From the NCBI GenBank assembly GCA_031427625.1, contig JANPNV010000097.1:1-64000 (forward strand): a DNA stretch of 64,000 bases, in the 5' to 3' direction. The DNA is from JADKIH01 sp031427625. Its GTDB lineage: Bacteria > Bacteroidota > Bacteroidia > AKYH767-A > 2013-40CM-41-45. This document shows positions 1-8,884 of the stretch, one piece after another. Every line of letters begins with the position of its first letter. The stretch's first letter is position 1. A program made the translations under genes and the position numbers. The notes below the pieces were generated by a model that ran no database searches, had not been told where the DNA came from, and saw nothing but the letters and a program-made list of their open reading frames with translations.

Positions 1-2
1 CT

Positions 3-332
3 TTTTCTAAATATGAATTGTATCAGGTAATTGGTGCAAATATCCCTGACAAACCAGGCTATATCAGACGTATAGATTCGCTTTCTGCCGGGCTTAAGCC
101 AGTTGAAATTATTTGTCTGGCCGGTTCAGTAGATCTTCAAACATACATGCAACTTCAGGCGCCTACAACAGGAATCGTTCAGGACAGACCAATATTTACT
201 ACGGTTAATAATGGTTTGGGTCTTTTTACAAGCCGGATTGTGCATTCAATTTTCAGGTATCCAAATGCAGTTACCCAAGCCGCATTCGATACAAGTGTGG
301 CTACTCGGAATAAAAATTTCAGATTCAATTAA
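3..332 (+). CDS. C-terminal fragment of an unidentified protein (5' truncated)
   Basis: The reading frame is open from the window edge to a TAA stop, so only the last roughly 109 residues are present and the true start lies outside. The fragment contains a GLGLFTSR stretch near its end, of the kind seen near the C-terminus of Bacteroidota surface lipoproteins of unknown function, but I cannot assign a family. There is no T9SS sorting domain at the C-terminus. It is followed by 140 bases and then dnaK on the same strand. The TTG at 18 is not a convincing start, because coding-like sequence continues upstream in frame. Confidence 0.6.
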   Translation, partial: FSKYELYQVIGANIPDKPGYIRRIDSLSAGLKPVEIICLAGSVDLQTYMQLQAPTTGIVQDRPIFTTVNNGLGLFTSRIVHSIFRYPNAVTQAAFDTSVATRNKNFRFN

Positions 333-472
333 TGTCGCTTTGTCACGTTTTTTTTAATCATTTTCAAGCTTTTGCTATCAACTGACAGAATTACCTACAT
401 AACTTGCATGGCATTATGATTGAACTTCGCAGGAAGAATCAAGAAAAATTTTATCAATAAACACTTAAAACT

Positions 473-2389
473 ATGAGAAAAGTAATAGGCATTGACCTTG
501 GAACAACAAATAGTTGCGTTGCTGTAATGGAAGGCAACGAACCTATCGTAATACCAAATAGCGAAGGCCGTCGCACTACTCCATCCATTGTCGCATTCCT
601 TGATAATGGAGAACGTAAGGTCGGTGATCCTGCCAAAAGACAGGCAATCACAAATCCAAAAAATACGATTTCTTCCATAAAGCGATTCATGGGAGAAACA
701 TTCAATGAAATTGCGAAGGAAAAAGATCGTGTTCCATATGAAGTAGTAAAAGGAGATAACAATACGCCAAGAGTAAAGATCGGAGATCGTTTATATACGC
801 CTCAGGAAATTTCAGCTCTTGTTTTGCAAAAAATGAAAAAGACGGCCGAAGATCATCTCGGTTATGAAGTTTCTGAAGCGGTAATTACTGTTCCAGCATA
901 TTTTAACGACAGTCAGCGACAGGCAACAAAAGAAGCAGGAGAAATCGCAGGATTAAAAGTATTGCGAATTATTAACGAACCAACTGCAGCAGCTCTTGCT
1001 TATGGCCTTGATAAAAAAGGTAAAGATGAGAAGATCGCTGTCTTTGATTTAGGTGGAGGAACTTTTGATATTTCTATTCTTGAATTAGGAGAAGGAGTAT
1101 TTGAAGTGAAATCTACAAATGGAGATACACATCTTGGTGGCGACGATTTTGATCAGAAAATTATTGACTGGCTTGCCGACGAATTTAAAAAAGATGAGAA
1201 CATTGATCTTCGTCGTGATCCGATGGCGCTTCAGCGTTTAAAAGAAGCTGCTGAGAAGGCAAAGATTGAGCTTTCAAGTTCGACACAGACTGAAATTAAC
1301 CTTCCTTATATAATGCCGGTTGATGGTATTCCAAAACACCTTGTAAAATCACTTACTCGTGCTAAATTCGAACAGCTGTGTGACGATCTTATTCGCCGCA
1401 CATTAGAGCCATGCAAAAAAGCTCTTGCTGATTCAGGTCTTAAAGCATCTGATATTAATGAAGTAATTCTTGTAGGTGGATCAACACGTATACCTGCTAT
1501 TCAGCAAAGCGTTGAGAAATTTTTCGAGAGAGCTCCACACAAAGGTGTAAACCCTGATGAAGTAGTTGCTATTGGTGCCGCTATACAAGGTGCAGTTTTA
1601 ACAGGAGAAGTGAAAGACGTACTTCTTTTAGATGTTACTCCTCTTTCACTTGGTATTGAAACAATGGGCGGTGTATTTACTAAACTCATCGAATCGAATA
1701 CAACTATTCCAACTAAAAAAAGCGAGACATTCTCTACGGCATCCGATAATCAACCTTCTGTTGAGATTCACATTCTTCAGGGTGAACGTCCGATGGCGAA
1801 AGACAACAGAACAATCGGTCGATTCCATTTAGATGGAATTCCACCTTCACCACGCGGTATCCCTCAGATCGAAGTTATTTTCGATATTGATGCAAATGGT
1901 ATCCTGCATGTTACCGCAAAAGATAAAGCAACAGGAAAATCTCAGAATATTCGGATCGAAGCTTCTTCAGGATTAAGCGATGATGACATCAAGAAGATGA
2001 AATCAGAAGCTGAAGCAAATGCTGAAACTGATCGTAAGTTTAAAGAAGAGGCCGATAAAATAAATCAAGCTGACTCACTGATTTTCCAGACTGAAAAGCA
2101 GTTGAAAGAATATGGCGATAAATTATCTGCCGATAAAAAAGAAGCTATTGAGAAAGCATTTAATTCATTGAAGGAAGCACATAAGGAGAGAAATATTTCT
2201 TCTATAGATACTTCGATGGCTGAACTGAATGCCGCATGGCAGGTTGCATCTGAGGAAATGTATAAAGCATCTCAGAATGCGACACCGCCCGGTGCTGAAC
2301 AACAAGCCTCGGCTGACGGCAGTCAACAAACTAATGATTCTGAAGTTACCGACGTCGACTTCGAAGAAGTTAAAGACGACAAAAAGTAA
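473..2389 (+). CDS. dnaK: Molecular chaperone DnaK (Hsp70)
   Basis: DnaK is the cytoplasmic ATP-dependent Hsp70 chaperone that binds exposed hydrophobic segments of client proteins with DnaJ and GrpE. The 638-residue product is full length for the family. It opens with the ATPase phosphate-binding motif GIDLGTTNSCVAVMEG and carries the second phosphate loop around DLGGGTFDISIL and the adenosine-binding stretch ILVGGSTRIPAIQ. The substrate-binding domain follows from about residue 385, then a helical lid and an acidic tail ending EEVKDDKK, as is usual for bacterial DnaK. The ATG start is fixed by the immediate MRKVIGIDLG N-terminus. Neither dnaJ nor grpE is adjacent, so the gene appears to be transcribed alone and ends in a strong hairpin terminator. 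I found no CIRCE-type inverted repeat in the 140 bases upstream. Confidence 0.98.
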   Translation: MRKVIGIDLGTTNSCVAVMEGNEPIVIPNSEGRRTTPSIVAFLDNGERKVGDPAKRQAITNPKNTISSIKRFMGETFNEIAKEKDRVPYEVVKGDNNTPRVKIGDRLYTPQEISALVLQKMKKTAEDHLGYEVSEAVITVPAYFNDSQRQATKEAGEIAGLKVLRIINEPTAAALAYGLDKKGKDEKIAVFDLGGGTFDISILELGEGVFEVKSTNGDTHLGGDDFDQKIIDWLADEFKKDENIDLRRDPMALQRLKEAAEKAKIELSSSTQTEINLPYIMPVDGIPKHLVKSLTRAKFEQLCDDLIRRTLEPCKKALADSGLKASDINEVILVGGSTRIPAIQQSVEKFFERAPHKGVNPDEVVAIGAAIQGAVLTGEVKDVLLLDVTPLSLGIETMGGVFTKLIESNTTIPTKKSETFSTASDNQPSVEIHILQGERPMAKDNRTIGRFHLDGIPPSPRGIPQIEVIFDIDANGILHVTAKDKATGKSQNIRIEASSGLSDDDIKKMKSEAEANAETDRKFKEEADKINQADSLIFQTEKQLKEYGDKLSADKKEAIEKAFNSLKEAHKERNISSIDTSMAELNAAWQVASEEMYKASQNATPPGAEQQASADGSQQTNDSEVTDVDFEEVKDDKK

Positions 2390-2402
2390 AATGCAGAACA
2401 AT

Positions 2403-2439
2403 AAAAAAAAGAGAGACTATTTAGTCTCTCTTTTTTTTT
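2403..2439. terminator. Bidirectional rho-independent terminator between dnaK and the lysyl-oxidase-like gene
   Basis: An A-tract is followed by the stem gagagact, the loop attt, the stem agtctctc and nine T residues. The A and T tracts flank the hairpin symmetrically, so it can terminate both dnaK (plus) and the convergent minus-strand gene that ends at 2463. Confidence 0.9.
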
Positions 2440-2462
2440 GCTATAATTAATAATATTTTTTA

Positions 2463-4799
2463 TCAGAGTTTAATTAGACGCGTCACGCTATAACCGCTTT
2501 CATTCTTAATAGCAACAATATAAACACCGGCTGGAAGTTTTTTCAGATCAAGCTCATACCAGTTGTCATTAATTTTCAAATGTGGTGCTGAGTAAATTTT
2601 ACCAGTTACATCCATGATATTTAATTCCTCGATATTAGCTGCGCCTTCAAACAAGTGAACAAAGGTCTTGTCGCCCGATGGATTAGGGAAAACGACAAAT
2701 CCGGTTTTCTGATTAACTGCCTGAACCGAATTTACAGGTGATGCAAAACAACCTCCGTAGATATTAGTAGTCGTACGCTCTGCATTCTGATTGACCACAT
2801 CTGTAATATGGCTGATACAAATCTGTGAGTCAGTTACTGCACTAAAATATATTCTTACCAACTGTTGAGGAATATTACTGCGTTCGATCGATGAATCTTC
2901 CAGCGAAATGGCGAACACCTCATTCGAAGTAGAATTAAATCTTACATCAACAGGAAAATTAACTGGACTGGCAAGACTAACAACATTGCTAATGGTGATT
3001 CCGCTCATAGTAAACTGATAGGCTTTCACTTTTGCCAGTGGATTTAATATTTCAACATCAACAAAATTATTTGTTAAGTCTACAGCTTTAATTGCAAAAC
3101 CAACAAGATCGTTTGGATTGATTATGTTTCTTGGAAAGTTGCAAAGGTTATGTGTGCTACCAGCGGGATGTAATGGATTATCTCTTCTGCACCAGTTTAC
3201 AAGTGCTGCATCATAAACTGATAACATTCCATCTCTGTTTAAATCGTTGCAGTTAGTTGCCGGCATCGACGATTGAATAATATCCATATAAGTATATACG
3301 TCCTGTGAATCCAGTACGGAATTTTGAAAAATGTCGCCGTAAACTCCGGGACCATCACATAGCCCGTTACAGTCTAGTTCGGAAGCGCCGCCAGGAAGTC
3401 CATTGCAATCTACATAAGGTATGCAAGTTGGTAAGAGAGTATAGGATGGTGAACCAGTTGTATTATGAACAATGTGCATACATACCTGCAACGCATTGTT
3501 TACATAATTCGTTTCGTACCGACCCAATGCATCAGGAAGATGTTTGGAATTAATAATTACTGCAATACGATAATCTCCTGTAGGGACATCTGTAATATCA
3601 ATCCACTGGCATTGTGTGCCGACACCATAAGCATCATAGCATCCTGCAGAAATTCCCATGTTTGAGCAAACATATTGTCCGTGCCCGCATAAATCGATTA
3701 CACAATATCCATTCTTATGTCCTGCCGGTACAATGTTTCCATTGCTGTCAAAAAGCCTGTAATCTCCATAGCCCTCATAATGCGCATGACCATGACAATT
3801 ATTTAGGTTAAACATTCCTGGTTGTGTAGACTGATTTCCGATATAGAAGTCGAGGGTGCCAATATTATTAATTCTGGATGTAAAGGAAATGACATAGCGC
3901 TGACCGTAGCCAGTAACACAGCCTTCTGTAACGTCACAACTCCCTGCAGTCTTGGCTTGCAGCGAAAGACTTTGTACAAAAATGGCAGAGTCGATTTGTA
4001 AGTCGGGCCCCGCACAATTTGGATTTGGACTATAGATACAACTACCGTTGTCAATTGTTGCCATTGGATCATAATTACAGGCCAACACATCCGTGCAGCC
4101 CTGAATTGGGCCAACATATGAAAAAGTAAAATTGATTGGAGATGAACATGAATCGTTGTTGTCACCGATTCTAATCAGATAACTATTTCCGGCAATTAGA
4201 ACAACATTGATATCAGCTTGTGTGCCGCAATTATTGTCATCATTGTAAGCGTATGTTCCCTGTACGCCTTCATTATAGGGTATTGTCGGACAAGTTGTAT
4301 ATACCCAGATTTTTGTATTACAAGAATTTAGTCCGCAGGTGCTGATAGAATAAGTTCCCGAAACTGCTGCAGAATATGTGTACCACGTATTATCAAATGT
4401 AGCTGTACTTGTACCGGCAACGAGGGTTAGTGGGATTGTGCAAAATGAACCAGCCGGACAATTAATAGAATGCTGTTCAGAAAAAGAATAGTTTCCTCCA
4501 GAGCCTATTAATGATCCATTTAAGTAAAGCCAGTATCCACCCGGATTTAATATTCCATCTCCATAGGTATCTAAAATAGTGAACAAATTACATCCACCTG
4601 AAGCCACACAAACTGTGTCACCTACTGACCCTCCTGAAGCGATAATGTTTCCCACACTGTCGGTAAGATTCCAGGAAATTTCTGCAGGGAAATTATCGGG
4701 AATAATATTGATAATAATTTCAGACATGCCTGAAGAACATGCTGAAAATATTTTGGAGGAAACTAACAGGAATGCAATGACAAGTAAATATTTTTTCAT
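2463..4799 (-). CDS. T9SS-exported protein with lysyl oxidase domain and dockerin-like segment
   Basis: This 778-residue secreted protein starts with a signal peptide (residues 1-20, ending KIFSA). Residues 234-255 match the Bacteroidota GCTD..ACNYDP.A..D.GSC motif. Residues ~264-445 form a lysyl oxidase (LOX) domain: the copper-binding CHGHAH (His336, His338, His340) aligns with the CHQHYH motif of animal LOX. Lys362 in GHKNGYC and Tyr391 in GCYDAYG align with the lysine and tyrosine that form the lysyl tyrosylquinone cofactor, followed by CQWIDITDVPTGDYRI. Residues ~488-540 have two Asp-rich loops (VLDSQDVYTYMDIIQ and DLNRDGMLSVYDAAL) resembling a dockerin type I pair. The end (from about 700, FVVFPNPSG) is a T9SS type A sorting domain. 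Family knowledge says LOX oxidatively deaminates lysine side chains with copper and oxygen. The substrate here is unknown. The gene stands alone between dnaK and a TonB receptor. Confidence 0.87.
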   Translation of the reverse strand: MKKYLLVIAFLLVSSKIFSACSSGMSEIIINIIPDNFPAEISWNLTDSVGNIIASGGSVGDTVCVASGGCNLFTILDTYGDGILNPGGYWLYLNGSLIGSGGNYSFSEQHSINCPAGSFCTIPLTLVAGTSTATFDNTWYTYSAAVSGTYSISTCGLNSCNTKIWVYTTCPTIPYNEGVQGTYAYNDDNNCGTQADINVVLIAGNSYLIRIGDNNDSCSSPINFTFSYVGPIQGCTDVLACNYDPMATIDNGSCIYSPNPNCAGPDLQIDSAIFVQSLSLQAKTAGSCDVTEGCVTGYGQRYVISFTSRINNIGTLDFYIGNQSTQPGMFNLNNCHGHAHYEGYGDYRLFDSNGNIVPAGHKNGYCVIDLCGHGQYVCSNMGISAGCYDAYGVGTQCQWIDITDVPTGDYRIAVIINSKHLPDALGRYETNYVNNALQVCMHIVHNTTGSPSYTLLPTCIPYVDCNGLPGGASELDCNGLCDGPGVYGDIFQNSVLDSQDVYTYMDIIQSSMPATNCNDLNRDGMLSVYDAALVNWCRRDNPLHPAGSTHNLCNFPRNIINPNDLVGFAIKAVDLTNNFVDVEILNPLAKVKAYQFTMSGITISNVVSLASPVNFPVDVRFNSTSNEVFAISLEDSSIERSNIPQQLVRIYFSAVTDSQICISHITDVVNQNAERTTTNIYGGCFASPVNSVQAVNQKTGFVVFPNPSGDKTFVHLFEGAANIEELNIMDVTGKIYSAPHLKINDNWYELDLKKLPAGVYIVAIKNESGYSVTRLIKL

Positions 4800-4945
4800 C
4801 AGAAGTTTATTTTAACCGACTAAAGGTAAAAATAAATCCGAACGAGTAAAATCAGGGATATCTCATATTACAACCGATTTTTAATCAAAAAGGAAGGGAA
4901 TTTTTCAAAACAATTTGATGTGTTTTTTGTGGAATTCAGGCTCTT

Positions 4946-7366
4946 TCAGAAATTAAATCCCATTTTAACGCTTAACGATCTTCCTTCATTGTAAACACCT
5001 GTTCTGCCCGTTGCATAATTTACAGGAGCATACTTCAGCCTGCTCAAATGACTTTGATATGATTTATCTGCAATATTATTTAAACTGATATGAAAGGAAA
5101 GAAACATTCTTCTTTTCAGACTTATATCCGTTCCTATTCCTGCATTTACGATTACATAGCCAGGTGTAGTGGTTTCTGTACTATAAGCCGTAAATATTTT
5201 ATCCTGGCGGAAAAAAGACAAAACATTTATTTTAAAATATGGGTTTGAAAACACTTTAAATATTTTTTTCGCATTTACTTTTATTTCAGTATTAAGTTTT
5301 GGAGCGGGGATAAGCGGAAGATATTTTACTGAGTCAGCTTTGTTTTTTTGAATAGCTTCAACATAAGAAAATGAATTTTCAAAATGAAGCCAATCAAGTG
5401 GATGCGGATGAATATCAATCAGGATTTCTCCGCCGCGAAGTTCTGCTGTTCCTGAAATATAGGTGAACACCATATTGTTATCAATAATAGAATCACCTCC
5501 CATAGAATTATTGATTGCTGAAAGATAGATGTAATTGTCGATGTGATTATCGAATAGAGCCACTTCTGCTGTTACATGACTTGTGTTTATACCAAATGCG
5601 AAATCGCCCTGAATACTTTTTTCAGAAACAAGTTTTGTATTGCCGATTTCATACCTGAATGTTCCTTCATGAATTCCATTTGCGCCTAGTTCTGCAATGT
5701 TCGGAGCCCTGAATCCGGCTGCAATATTCAGTTTGCTGTAAACGGTATTTGATAATTGCCACGCTGTCCCAATACTTCCTGTATATCCATCAAAGACTCC
5801 GTCAAATGACCGGAAGCGTTCGGTGCTGCCAATTGAATTTTCTGCAACAGGTTTTCCTTGAGCGTCTAAAAATAAACTTTTTGTGTTTTCTTTTCTCCTG
5901 TCATATCTCAAACCTCCGCTGATATCAACAGTGCCTAAATTTTTTCTCACCAGTCCGAATATTCCATAATCGAAAAGTGAATAAGCAGGAACAAGAAATT
6001 CGATCCCTTTGTTCAAGGAATTCTGGTACATACCATTAACTCCGAAGGTGAAATTGTAATTCCGGACTTCAGGAAGATTGTATTTCACATCATAGTTTAT
6101 AGTATTCAATTGAAAAAACAATCCGTATTGATCCAGAGTCATGACATCAGCAAATTCTTTTCTGTTGTTTTGTTGAAATCCAATTATTGTTTTCAATATT
6201 CCATTATGAAGGAGCACGCTACTGTTTAAGACAGCTTTATAATGATTGATTTCCTGATACGGAACTTCTGTATCATATTTTTTAACCTGACTACTAGATA
6301 TTGGAGCCGTAATGATACTATCACCTGATGCAATATTTTTTACAAAATTTCCTGTAATGCTATCGCGTTCTCCTTCAACAATTCCCGGAGTAAGATTAAA
6401 TGCGCTAAGATGGATATGAAAATATCCCCATGATCGATTCAATCCGACAATACCATTCAATGAATTTTCTGAATATCTTGAATTAAAAACGTATCCATCA
6501 TATTTGTTTTTATAATCATGAGCAAATTTATTGCTGAATCTCAAATCGAATATCCATCCTTTCTTATTTCCGGATGCATTTAAAGAAAACCCTATAAGTC
6601 CGGAGTTTGTTTGATAATTAAGCATCGCATTACTTCTTACTTCGCCTTCCGGCAGAGTAGGAGCGGTAATCATTTGGATGACACCGGCGATGGCATCTGA
6701 GCCATACATAAGACTAGCCGGTCCTTTAATTATTTCAATTTTATCTACTGCATTATCATCGATTTCAATTCCATGTTCATCTCCCCATTGCTGTCCTTCC
6801 TGACGTACGCCGTCATTAACAACCACAACTCTGTTATAACCAAGTCCGCGAATTACCGGTTTGGAAATTCCACTTCCTGATGAAACCTGAGAGATGCCTG
6901 GTTGTCCTGCAATTGCATCGATTATATTTGATGATGCATTTTCTAATAATTCAGTTTTTGGAATTACAGTAACAGGAGTGGGTGTACGGTTTTGCTCGAC
7001 TGAAATTGATGAGCCACTTATTACTACTTCATTAATTTCCTTTGCAGAAATTTTCAATATAAAATCTTTTTTAGTAATAGCTGAAAGATCTATGTTGACA
7101 AGTATCGTGTTATATCCTATTGATGAGACCTGTACAATTGTTTTTTTATTCGGAAGATTCGAAATAGAATATGAACCGTTAACATCGGTGATTGTTCCAG
7201 TTTTTAAATCCGGAAAATATACACTTACCCCGGGGATAGTCTCTCCTGTTTCGCCGTCTGATACCACACCAGTCAGAGTTTTTTTATCAACTCCCGGTAT
7301 GGCCAAAATTTCAGAGCTAATGAATAATAATAAATAGGCAGCAATGACGGCTGGTTTCCATTTCAT
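4946..7366 (-). CDS. TonB-dependent outer-membrane receptor, probably metal-related
   Basis: The 806-residue product has a signal peptide, a carboxypeptidase-regulatory-like beta domain (about residues 30-110, starting LTGVVSDGETGETIPGVSVYF), a plug domain (about 125-235, with PVIRGLGYNRVVVVNDGVRQ and IEIIKGPASLMYGSDAIAGV) and a long beta-barrel ending in the aromatic FNF. This is the standard design of an energised outer-membrane importer driven by TonB-ExbBD. The plug segment EGQQWGDEHGIEID is of a type I associate with Bacteroidota receptors beside metal genes. The gene directly follows a small His/Cys-rich secreted protein with a 53-base gap that contains a perfect palindrome. Together these suggest a role in metal uptake, which is inference. 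The barrel C-terminus resembles that of the receptor at 36403. Confidence 0.93.
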   Translation of the reverse strand: MKWKPAVIAAYLLLFISSEILAIPGVDKKTLTGVVSDGETGETIPGVSVYFPDLKTGTITDVNGSYSISNLPNKKTIVQVSSIGYNTILVNIDLSAITKKDFILKISAKEINEVVISGSSISVEQNRTPTPVTVIPKTELLENASSNIIDAIAGQPGISQVSSGSGISKPVIRGLGYNRVVVVNDGVRQEGQQWGDEHGIEIDDNAVDKIEIIKGPASLMYGSDAIAGVIQMITAPTLPEGEVRSNAMLNYQTNSGLIGFSLNASGNKKGWIFDLRFSNKFAHDYKNKYDGYVFNSRYSENSLNGIVGLNRSWGYFHIHLSAFNLTPGIVEGERDSITGNFVKNIASGDSIITAPISSSQVKKYDTEVPYQEINHYKAVLNSSVLLHNGILKTIIGFQQNNRKEFADVMTLDQYGLFFQLNTINYDVKYNLPEVRNYNFTFGVNGMYQNSLNKGIEFLVPAYSLFDYGIFGLVRKNLGTVDISGGLRYDRRKENTKSLFLDAQGKPVAENSIGSTERFRSFDGVFDGYTGSIGTAWQLSNTVYSKLNIAAGFRAPNIAELGANGIHEGTFRYEIGNTKLVSEKSIQGDFAFGINTSHVTAEVALFDNHIDNYIYLSAINNSMGGDSIIDNNMVFTYISGTAELRGGEILIDIHPHPLDWLHFENSFSYVEAIQKNKADSVKYLPLIPAPKLNTEIKVNAKKIFKVFSNPYFKINVLSFFRQDKIFTAYSTETTTPGYVIVNAGIGTDISLKRRMFLSFHISLNNIADKSYQSHLSRLKYAPVNYATGRTGVYNEGRSLSVKMGFNF

Positions 7367-7391
7367 AATAATTGTTTTGATAGTTTGAATT

Positions 7392-7403
7392 GCACAATTG
7401 TGC
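7392..7403. promoter_or_regulatory. Perfect 12-base palindrome before the TonB receptor (possible operator)
   Basis: gcacaattgtgc is its own reverse complement and lies 25 bases upstream of the receptor start, in the short gap after the His-rich gene. A dimeric regulator could bind here, but no partner is identified, and a palindrome this short can arise by chance. Confidence 0.3.
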
Positions 7404-7419
7404 GTGAATAATGAAACAA

Positions 7420-7737
7420 TTATTTTGATGGAGGCCCTCGTTGAAAAATTATTTGGATGAATAATGAAACAAAATTAGTCTCAGAGAAATCCGTAAGCGT
7501 TTTAACTTTTGATACTATTACATTAAAGTCAAAAAATGCAAAACTTCTATCCAGAAGAGAAAATGACAGATCACATAAATTACAATGATGCTCAAGTTCG
7601 TGAAGGTGTGTTTCTGTTTGTTGCCTACAATGAAAATCTGAAGCATGATTAAATGTATGATATCCCTCAGAAATATATGGGAGGATAAATGCGCATAAAA
7701 ATAACAATGAAAAATAACGACGCGACAATTTATTCAT
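7420..7737 (-). CDS. Small secreted His/Cys-rich protein, possibly metal-binding
   Basis: The 105-residue product has an N-terminal hydrophobic segment after MNKLSRRYF (likely signal peptide or membrane anchor). A cluster of potential metal ligands follows: H..FNHASDFHCRQQTETHLHELEHHCNLC contains repeated histidines and a C..C pair (CNLC). The remainder is hydrophobic and aromatic. I do not recognise a named family. Small proteins with such HELEHHC.LC motifs sit in front of TonB receptors in other Bacteroidota, and here the gene is first in a probable two-gene unit with the receptor at 4946-7366. A TACTTTTG promoter element lies only four bases before the ATG, which fixes the start and implies a nearly leaderless transcript. 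Metal sensing or delivery is an inference from composition and context. Confidence 0.75.
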   Translation of the reverse strand: MNKLSRRYFSLLFLCAFILPYISEGYHTFNHASDFHCRQQTETHLHELEHHCNLCDLSFSLLDRSFAFFDFNVIVSKVKTLTDFSETNFVSLFIQIIFQRGPPSK

Positions 7738-7741
7738 TTTT

Positions 7742-7749
7742 CAAAAGTA
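7742..7749 (-). promoter_or_regulatory. Bacteroidota -7 promoter element (TACTTTTG) for the His-rich gene and TonB receptor
   Basis: On the minus strand TACTTTTG matches the TAnnTTTG consensus and ends four bases before the start codon at 7737. No clear -33 TTG is visible at the expected distance. Confidence 0.55.
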
Positions 7750-7860
7750 GTAAAATTATTTTTCCATCTCCTATTAATTATTGATTGATAATGAAGTTCT
7801 AATTAATTAACCTTCTTTAACAGGGTTGTATTTTTATACCGGTAAGCTGAAATTTGAACA

Positions 7861-8820
7861 ATGAAAATTACTGGATTGATTGCCTTAATTCTTCTTTCGG
7901 GGTTACAAAAATCTTCTGCATGGGGATTCTGGGGTCATCGCACGATTAACAGGATGGCCTGTTTTACCTTACCACCCGATTTGTTTAGATTTTATAAAGA
8001 TCATCTCGAATATATTACTAATCATTCAGTGGATCCTGATAAAAGACGGTATTCAAATCCTGATGAAGCACCACGTCACTTTATTGATATTGATCATTAC
8101 GGAAATGCACCGTTTGATTCAGTTCCTCAAAAATGGAAAGATGCTGTTGAAAAATTTTCCGAAGATTCGCTTAAAAAATATGGAATTGTCCCATGGCATA
8201 TTAACCGTGTTTATTATCAGTTAGTAAATGCGTTCAAAGAAAAGGATGTATCAAAAATACTTTATTATTCTGCTAACCTCGGGCATTACATTGCCGATTC
8301 TCATGTACCTCTTCATTGTACAGAAAATTATAATGGACAGTTAACGAATCAAAATGGCATACATGGTTTTTGGGAATCCCGTTTGCCTGAATTGTTTGGT
8401 GATAATTTCGATTTTTTCCTTGGAGAAGCTTCGTACATCGAAAACCTTCAATCTTATTCATGGCATTCGATCAAACAAAGCTTTGATGCACTTGATTCTG
8501 TGTTATCATTTGAAAAAAAAATAAGTTCAACTTTCGAAGTAGACCAGAAATATGCATTTGAAGTTCGCGGAAATCAGCTATCAAAAGTATACAGCAAAGC
8601 GTACGCTCAGGAATACAGCATCATGCTTGATGGTCAGGTGGAGCGCAGGATGCAATGTGCTATTTTATCCGTCGGATCTTTCTGGTATACGGCATGGGTT
8701 GATGCAGGTATGCCGGATTTATCGGATAAAAAAATTAGCGGCGAAAATGTAATTATCCCTGATGATGAAAGTAAAATTGACTCTTCCGGTAAATTTATCC
8801 CCAAACAGGATTGTGAATAA
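7861..8820 (+). CDS. Zinc-dependent phospholipase C / S1-P1 nuclease-like secreted protein
   Basis: The 319-residue product has a signal peptide whose predicted cleavage after Ala20 leaves Trp21 (WGFWGHR) as the mature N-terminus. In P1/S1 nucleases and bacterial zinc phospholipase C the mature N-terminal Trp itself coordinates zinc. Further likely ligands follow the family order: His26, Asp58, HFIDIDHY (73-80), GHYIADSHVPLH (His142, Asp146, His148) and HGFWESRLPE (His168, Glu172). These enzymes use a three-zinc cluster to hydrolyse phosphodiesters. Sequence alone does not decide between phospholipid and nucleic acid substrates. The protein should act in the periplasm or outside the cell. It is divergent from the His-rich/TonB unit and separated from it by 123 bases. 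Confidence 0.88.
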   Translation: MKITGLIALILLSGLQKSSAWGFWGHRTINRMACFTLPPDLFRFYKDHLEYITNHSVDPDKRRYSNPDEAPRHFIDIDHYGNAPFDSVPQKWKDAVEKFSEDSLKKYGIVPWHINRVYYQLVNAFKEKDVSKILYYSANLGHYIADSHVPLHCTENYNGQLTNQNGIHGFWESRLPELFGDNFDFFLGEASYIENLQSYSWHSIKQSFDALDSVLSFEKKISSTFEVDQKYAFEVRGNQLSKVYSKAYAQEYSIMLDGQVERRMQCAILSVGSFWYTAWVDAGMPDLSDKKISGENVIIPDDESKIDSSGKFIPKQDCE

Positions 8821-8884
8821 ATTTTTAGGCTGATAAATAATTAATATGTAGGAAGCTTGAATGAAAATGAAAAAGGCCATAGAA

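Noticed and set aside
333..472. Heat-shock operator (CIRCE-like repeat) before dnaK
   Set aside because: No inverted repeat of the required kind is visible; only a short tgacagaatta-like stretch that I cannot support as a site.
7405..7472. 15-base direct repeat tgaataatgaaacaa around the end of the His-rich gene
   Set aside because: Short, AT-rich and only two copies; probably chance or a local slippage event.
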